Below are positions 5,932 through 7,238 of a stretch of 7,238 bases of DNA, piece by piece (the stretch's first letter is position 1; every line of letters begins with the position of its first letter). The stretch is from an uncultured Collinsella sp. Its GTDB lineage: Bacteria > Actinomycetota > Coriobacteriia > Coriobacteriales > Coriobacteriaceae. The position numbers and the translations under genes are program-made. The notes beneath the pieces were generated by a model, which worked only from the letters and a program-made list of their open reading frames with translations, had not been told where the DNA came from and searched no databases. The stretch covers positions 1 to 7,238 of the forward strand of contig CAAENO010000234.1 of the NCBI GenBank assembly GCA_900757385.1, read 5' to 3'.

Positions 5932-6069
5932 CAGCCAATAAAGACACTTCCTTAGCGTAACGAATCGGAAACAATATTCATCTATGAAAAATGCTTACTC
6001 GATAAGCGTAATGAAATATGCGATGAGCGGTTTAATATACTCAGTTTGTAGCTTTAGCCAAATAAAGAC
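5928..6069 (-). repeat. Near-direct repeat pair in the dipeptidase upstream region
   Basis: Minus-strand GTCTTTATT(T)GGCT(G/A)AAGC occurs at 5945-5928 and 6069-6051, about 123 bases apart. The two copies differ by one substitution and one extra T. The upstream copy contains the candidate -35 box. It may be a duplicated binding site or a duplicated promoter end; the function is unknown. Confidence 0.55.
6034..6061 (-). promoter_or_regulatory. Promoter candidate of the dipeptidase gene
   Basis: On the minus strand TTGGCT (6061-6056), a 16-base spacer and TATATT (6039-6034) fit a sigma70-type promoter (4 of 6 and 5 of 6 matches). It would give a 5' UTR of about 140 bases, carrying the 5908-5931 hairpin. 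The surrounding 5940-6120 stretch is much richer in A/T than the genes. Confidence 0.5.
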
Positions 6070-6102
6070 GCCCCGCAATTACTGCATCTGGATAAAGCGT
6101 CT
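6066..6102 (-). terminator. Weak second hairpin with T-rich tail after the kinase operon
   Basis: On the minus strand AGACGC (6102-6097) pairs with GCGTCT (6071-6066) over a 25-base loop and is followed by TTATTT. It lies just after the strong terminator at 6118-6159, so it could be a back-up terminator. The large loop makes this uncertain. Confidence 0.3.
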
Positions 6103-6117
6103 GGAAATACCGAAATG

Positions 6118-6159
6118 AAAAATCCCCCGCTGTTTGGCAAATGCATAAACAGCGGGGGA
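6118..6159 (-). terminator. Terminator of the lipid kinase-small membrane protein operon
   Basis: A perfect 13-bp stem (6147-6159 with 6123-6135, containing CCCCCGCTGTTT on the minus strand) has an 11-base loop and is followed on the minus strand by TTTTTC. It starts 35 bases after the stop of the small gene at 6195. Confidence 0.95.
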
Positions 6160-6160
6160 G

Positions 6161-6182
6161 ATGATATTCGGATGAATATCAT
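6161..6182. repeat. 9-bp A/T-rich inverted repeat in the 3' UTR
   Basis: ATGATATTC (6161-6169) and GAATATCAT (6174-6182) are exact reverse complements with a GGAT centre. It lies between the small gene's stop and the terminator stem and touches the latter. It may be an operator-like site or a 3'-end stability hairpin. Confidence 0.6.
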
Positions 6183-6194
6183 ACCAATGTGGAA

Positions 6195-6287
6195 TTACTT
6201 CTTCCGGCGGTGAATCACGTTGATCGCATAGCCGACGAGCATAGCCAAAACGATGACGATAAAGCCGAGCAGGGGATTGTCGTTCAT
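6195..6287 (-). CDS. 30-residue single-span membrane protein coupled to the lipid kinase
   Basis: A very short ORF with an ideal ribosome binding site, AGGAGG, placed 6 bases before the ATG at 6287. The Shine-Dalgarno overlaps the TAG stop of the kinase gene, and only 9 bases separate that stop from this start, so translation is probably coupled. The product begins MNDNPLLGF, has one hydrophobic span (about residues 6-25, containing IVIVLAMLVGY) and ends with a basic tail IHRRKK, which predicts an N-out/C-in membrane microprotein. A strong terminator follows. I do not recognise the family. Partnership with the kinase, an enzyme working on membrane lipids, is an inference from the operon. The ribosome binding site, the clean amphitopic layout and the position between kinase and terminator support a real gene. 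Confidence 0.8.
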   Translation of the reverse strand: MNDNPLLGFIVIVLAMLVGYAINVIHRRKK

Positions 6288-6296
6288 GGGGTCCTC

Positions 6297-7214
6297 CTAT
6301 TTACCGAGCGGTGAGAATTCGTCGACGATGAGGTCGAGGCATTGCGGAAGCGCGCGGGCGCCAAAGACGCCGGAGTTGCTGGAGATAATCTCGCCATCGA
6401 ACTGCATGCCCAGCGACGGTGTACAGGTAATCTTAGCTTCCTTGGTCTGGATGATCTTGAACTGCGGGCGACCGAGCACCTTGCCGGCGGGGTCGAGCGC
6501 AGCGGTGATCACGGTGGGCAGCAACTGCACGGTTTTTACGGGCTCGATGACCGCGATGTCGACCATGCCGTCGTTCATGCGGCAGTCTGGGAACAGGTTG
6601 ATGTCGTTTTGGATGACCGAGGTGTTGCCTGCCATGCAGCAGATGCCGTCGAGCTCCTCGACAATGCCGTCATGCTCAATCGTAAAGCGCGCCACTGTGG
6701 GATTGGGCGTGGCAAGCGCCGACAGGAAGTAGGCGATCTCGCCGATGTCGTTTTTGGTGGGGGCGGCCTTCATCATGATCTCGGCGTCGAAGCCCGAGCC
6801 GGCGATGATGATAAAACCATGGCGCTTTTCGTTGCCGTCCTCGTCGAGCCAAAAGAGCTCACCCATGTCGACCTTGACCGTGCGGCCGGCGCGGCAGGCC
6901 TTGGCGAGTGCCGCCGCCTCAGGGGCATTGCCTATGTTGTTGAAGAACAGGCATGCCGTGCCAGAGGGGAAGACGAGTGTGGGGACGCCGCATCCGCGCA
7001 TCTGGTCGAGCACGTTGGAGACGGTGCCGTCGCCGCCCGAGACCACCACGCGATCGAACTCGCGCACGTCCGCCACGGCGTCCTCGGGCTCCATGCCATC
7101 GCCGATAAAGCGCATCACGACCTCGTCGCCGCCCTGCGCGAGGGCGTGCGTGAATGCGAAGATTTCATCTGAGCTGGGGCCCGATGCCGGGTTGTGGATG
7201 ATAAGGCAGCGCAT
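6297..7214 (-). CDS. Diacylglycerol/lipid kinase family protein (DgkB/YegS type)
   Basis: A soluble 305-residue kinase of the usual family length. Motifs in order: N-terminal IIHNPASG (5-12); GGDGT (60-64), the nucleotide-binding signature of the DAG kinase/NAD kinase superfamily; FPSGT (82-86); AGSGFDAE (138-145); N-D-G-M-V-D (214-219); and Q-F-D-G-E (271-275). The Asp of the NDG block and the Glu of DGE correspond to essential acidic residues of bacterial DgkB. The enzyme is expected to phosphorylate a membrane lipid alcohol such as diacylglycerol with ATP, returning it to phospholipid synthesis via phosphatidate; sphingoid or other lipids cannot be excluded. The usual G-T-A-N-D-F-A after the second motif reads G-T-A-C-L-F-F here, losing the Asn-Asp pair. 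The ATG at 7214 gives the normal family N terminus; GGGAA 7 bases upstream is a modest ribosome binding site. It is followed by the coupled 30-residue protein. Confidence 0.88.
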   Translation of the reverse strand: MRCLIIHNPASGPSSDEIFAFTHALAQGGDEVVMRFIGDGMEPEDAVADVREFDRVVVSGGDGTVSNVLDQMRGCGVPTLVFPSGTACLFFNNIGNAPEAAALAKACRAGRTVKVDMGELFWLDEDGNEKRHGFIIIAGSGFDAEIMMKAAPTKNDIGEIAYFLSALATPNPTVARFTIEHDGIVEELDGICCMAGNTSVIQNDINLFPDCRMNDGMVDIAVIEPVKTVQLLPTVITAALDPAGKVLGRPQFKIIQTKEAKITCTPSLGMQFDGEIISSNSGVFGARALPQCLDLIVDEFSPLGK

Positions 7215-7238
7215 ACTTACGTTCCCGTTCTGTGACTA

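Noticed and set aside
5984..6118. 44-codon plus-strand ORF starting MKNAYSISVMKYAMS in the dipeptidase upstream region
   Set aside because: No Shine-Dalgarno before the ATG, it overlaps the promoter candidate and hairpins of the opposite strand, and the product has no recognisable pattern.

Overview
The window looks like a chromosomal piece of a high-GC, Gram-positive actinobacterium, most likely a gut Coriobacteriia of the Collinsella type. This is inferred from the G/C-rich third codon positions, the LPXTG sortase anchor, strong AGGAGG-type ribosome binding sites and the mix of genes. No marker gene proves the taxon.

Layout, left to right. (1) Bases 2-229 (+) are the 3' end of an aspartate/glutamate racemase family gene. 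It runs convergently into everything else; all other genes are on the minus strand. (2) Bases 230-355 hold two hairpins, the second a good bidirectional terminator. (3) Bases 356-3806 (-) are one complete energy-coupling factor (ECF) transporter operon. In transcription order it has a promoter-like extended -10, a 22-residue leader peptide with three consecutive Trp codons, a Rho-independent attenuator with a UUCG loop, an S component (2953-3525), a double ATPase with both EcfA halves fused (1095-2846), and EcfT (356-1102). (4) Bases 3868-5888 (-) are a secreted, LPXTG-anchored C69-family dipeptidase with its own terminator. (5) Bases 5889-6194 are a relatively A/T-rich non-coding stretch with a terminator, several hairpins, a near-direct repeat and a promoter candidate for the dipeptidase. 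(6) Bases 6195-7214 (-) are a diacylglycerol-kinase-family lipid kinase followed, in a coupled arrangement, by a 30-residue single-span membrane protein.

How the parts work together. The most informative signal is the Trp leader peptide and attenuator in front of the S component. This is the arrangement of classical ribosome-mediated trp attenuation, but it controls a transporter instead of biosynthetic genes. It implies that this ECF transporter imports tryptophan, or a close relative, and is made when charged tRNA-Trp is scarce. A 21-nt inverted repeat with one mismatch links the leader ORF to the segment between the attenuator and the S gene and so brackets the terminator. That is not part of the textbook mechanism. 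A surface dipeptidase next to an amino-acid importer is compatible with peptide scavenging, but the dipeptidase has its own terminator and is probably a separate transcription unit.
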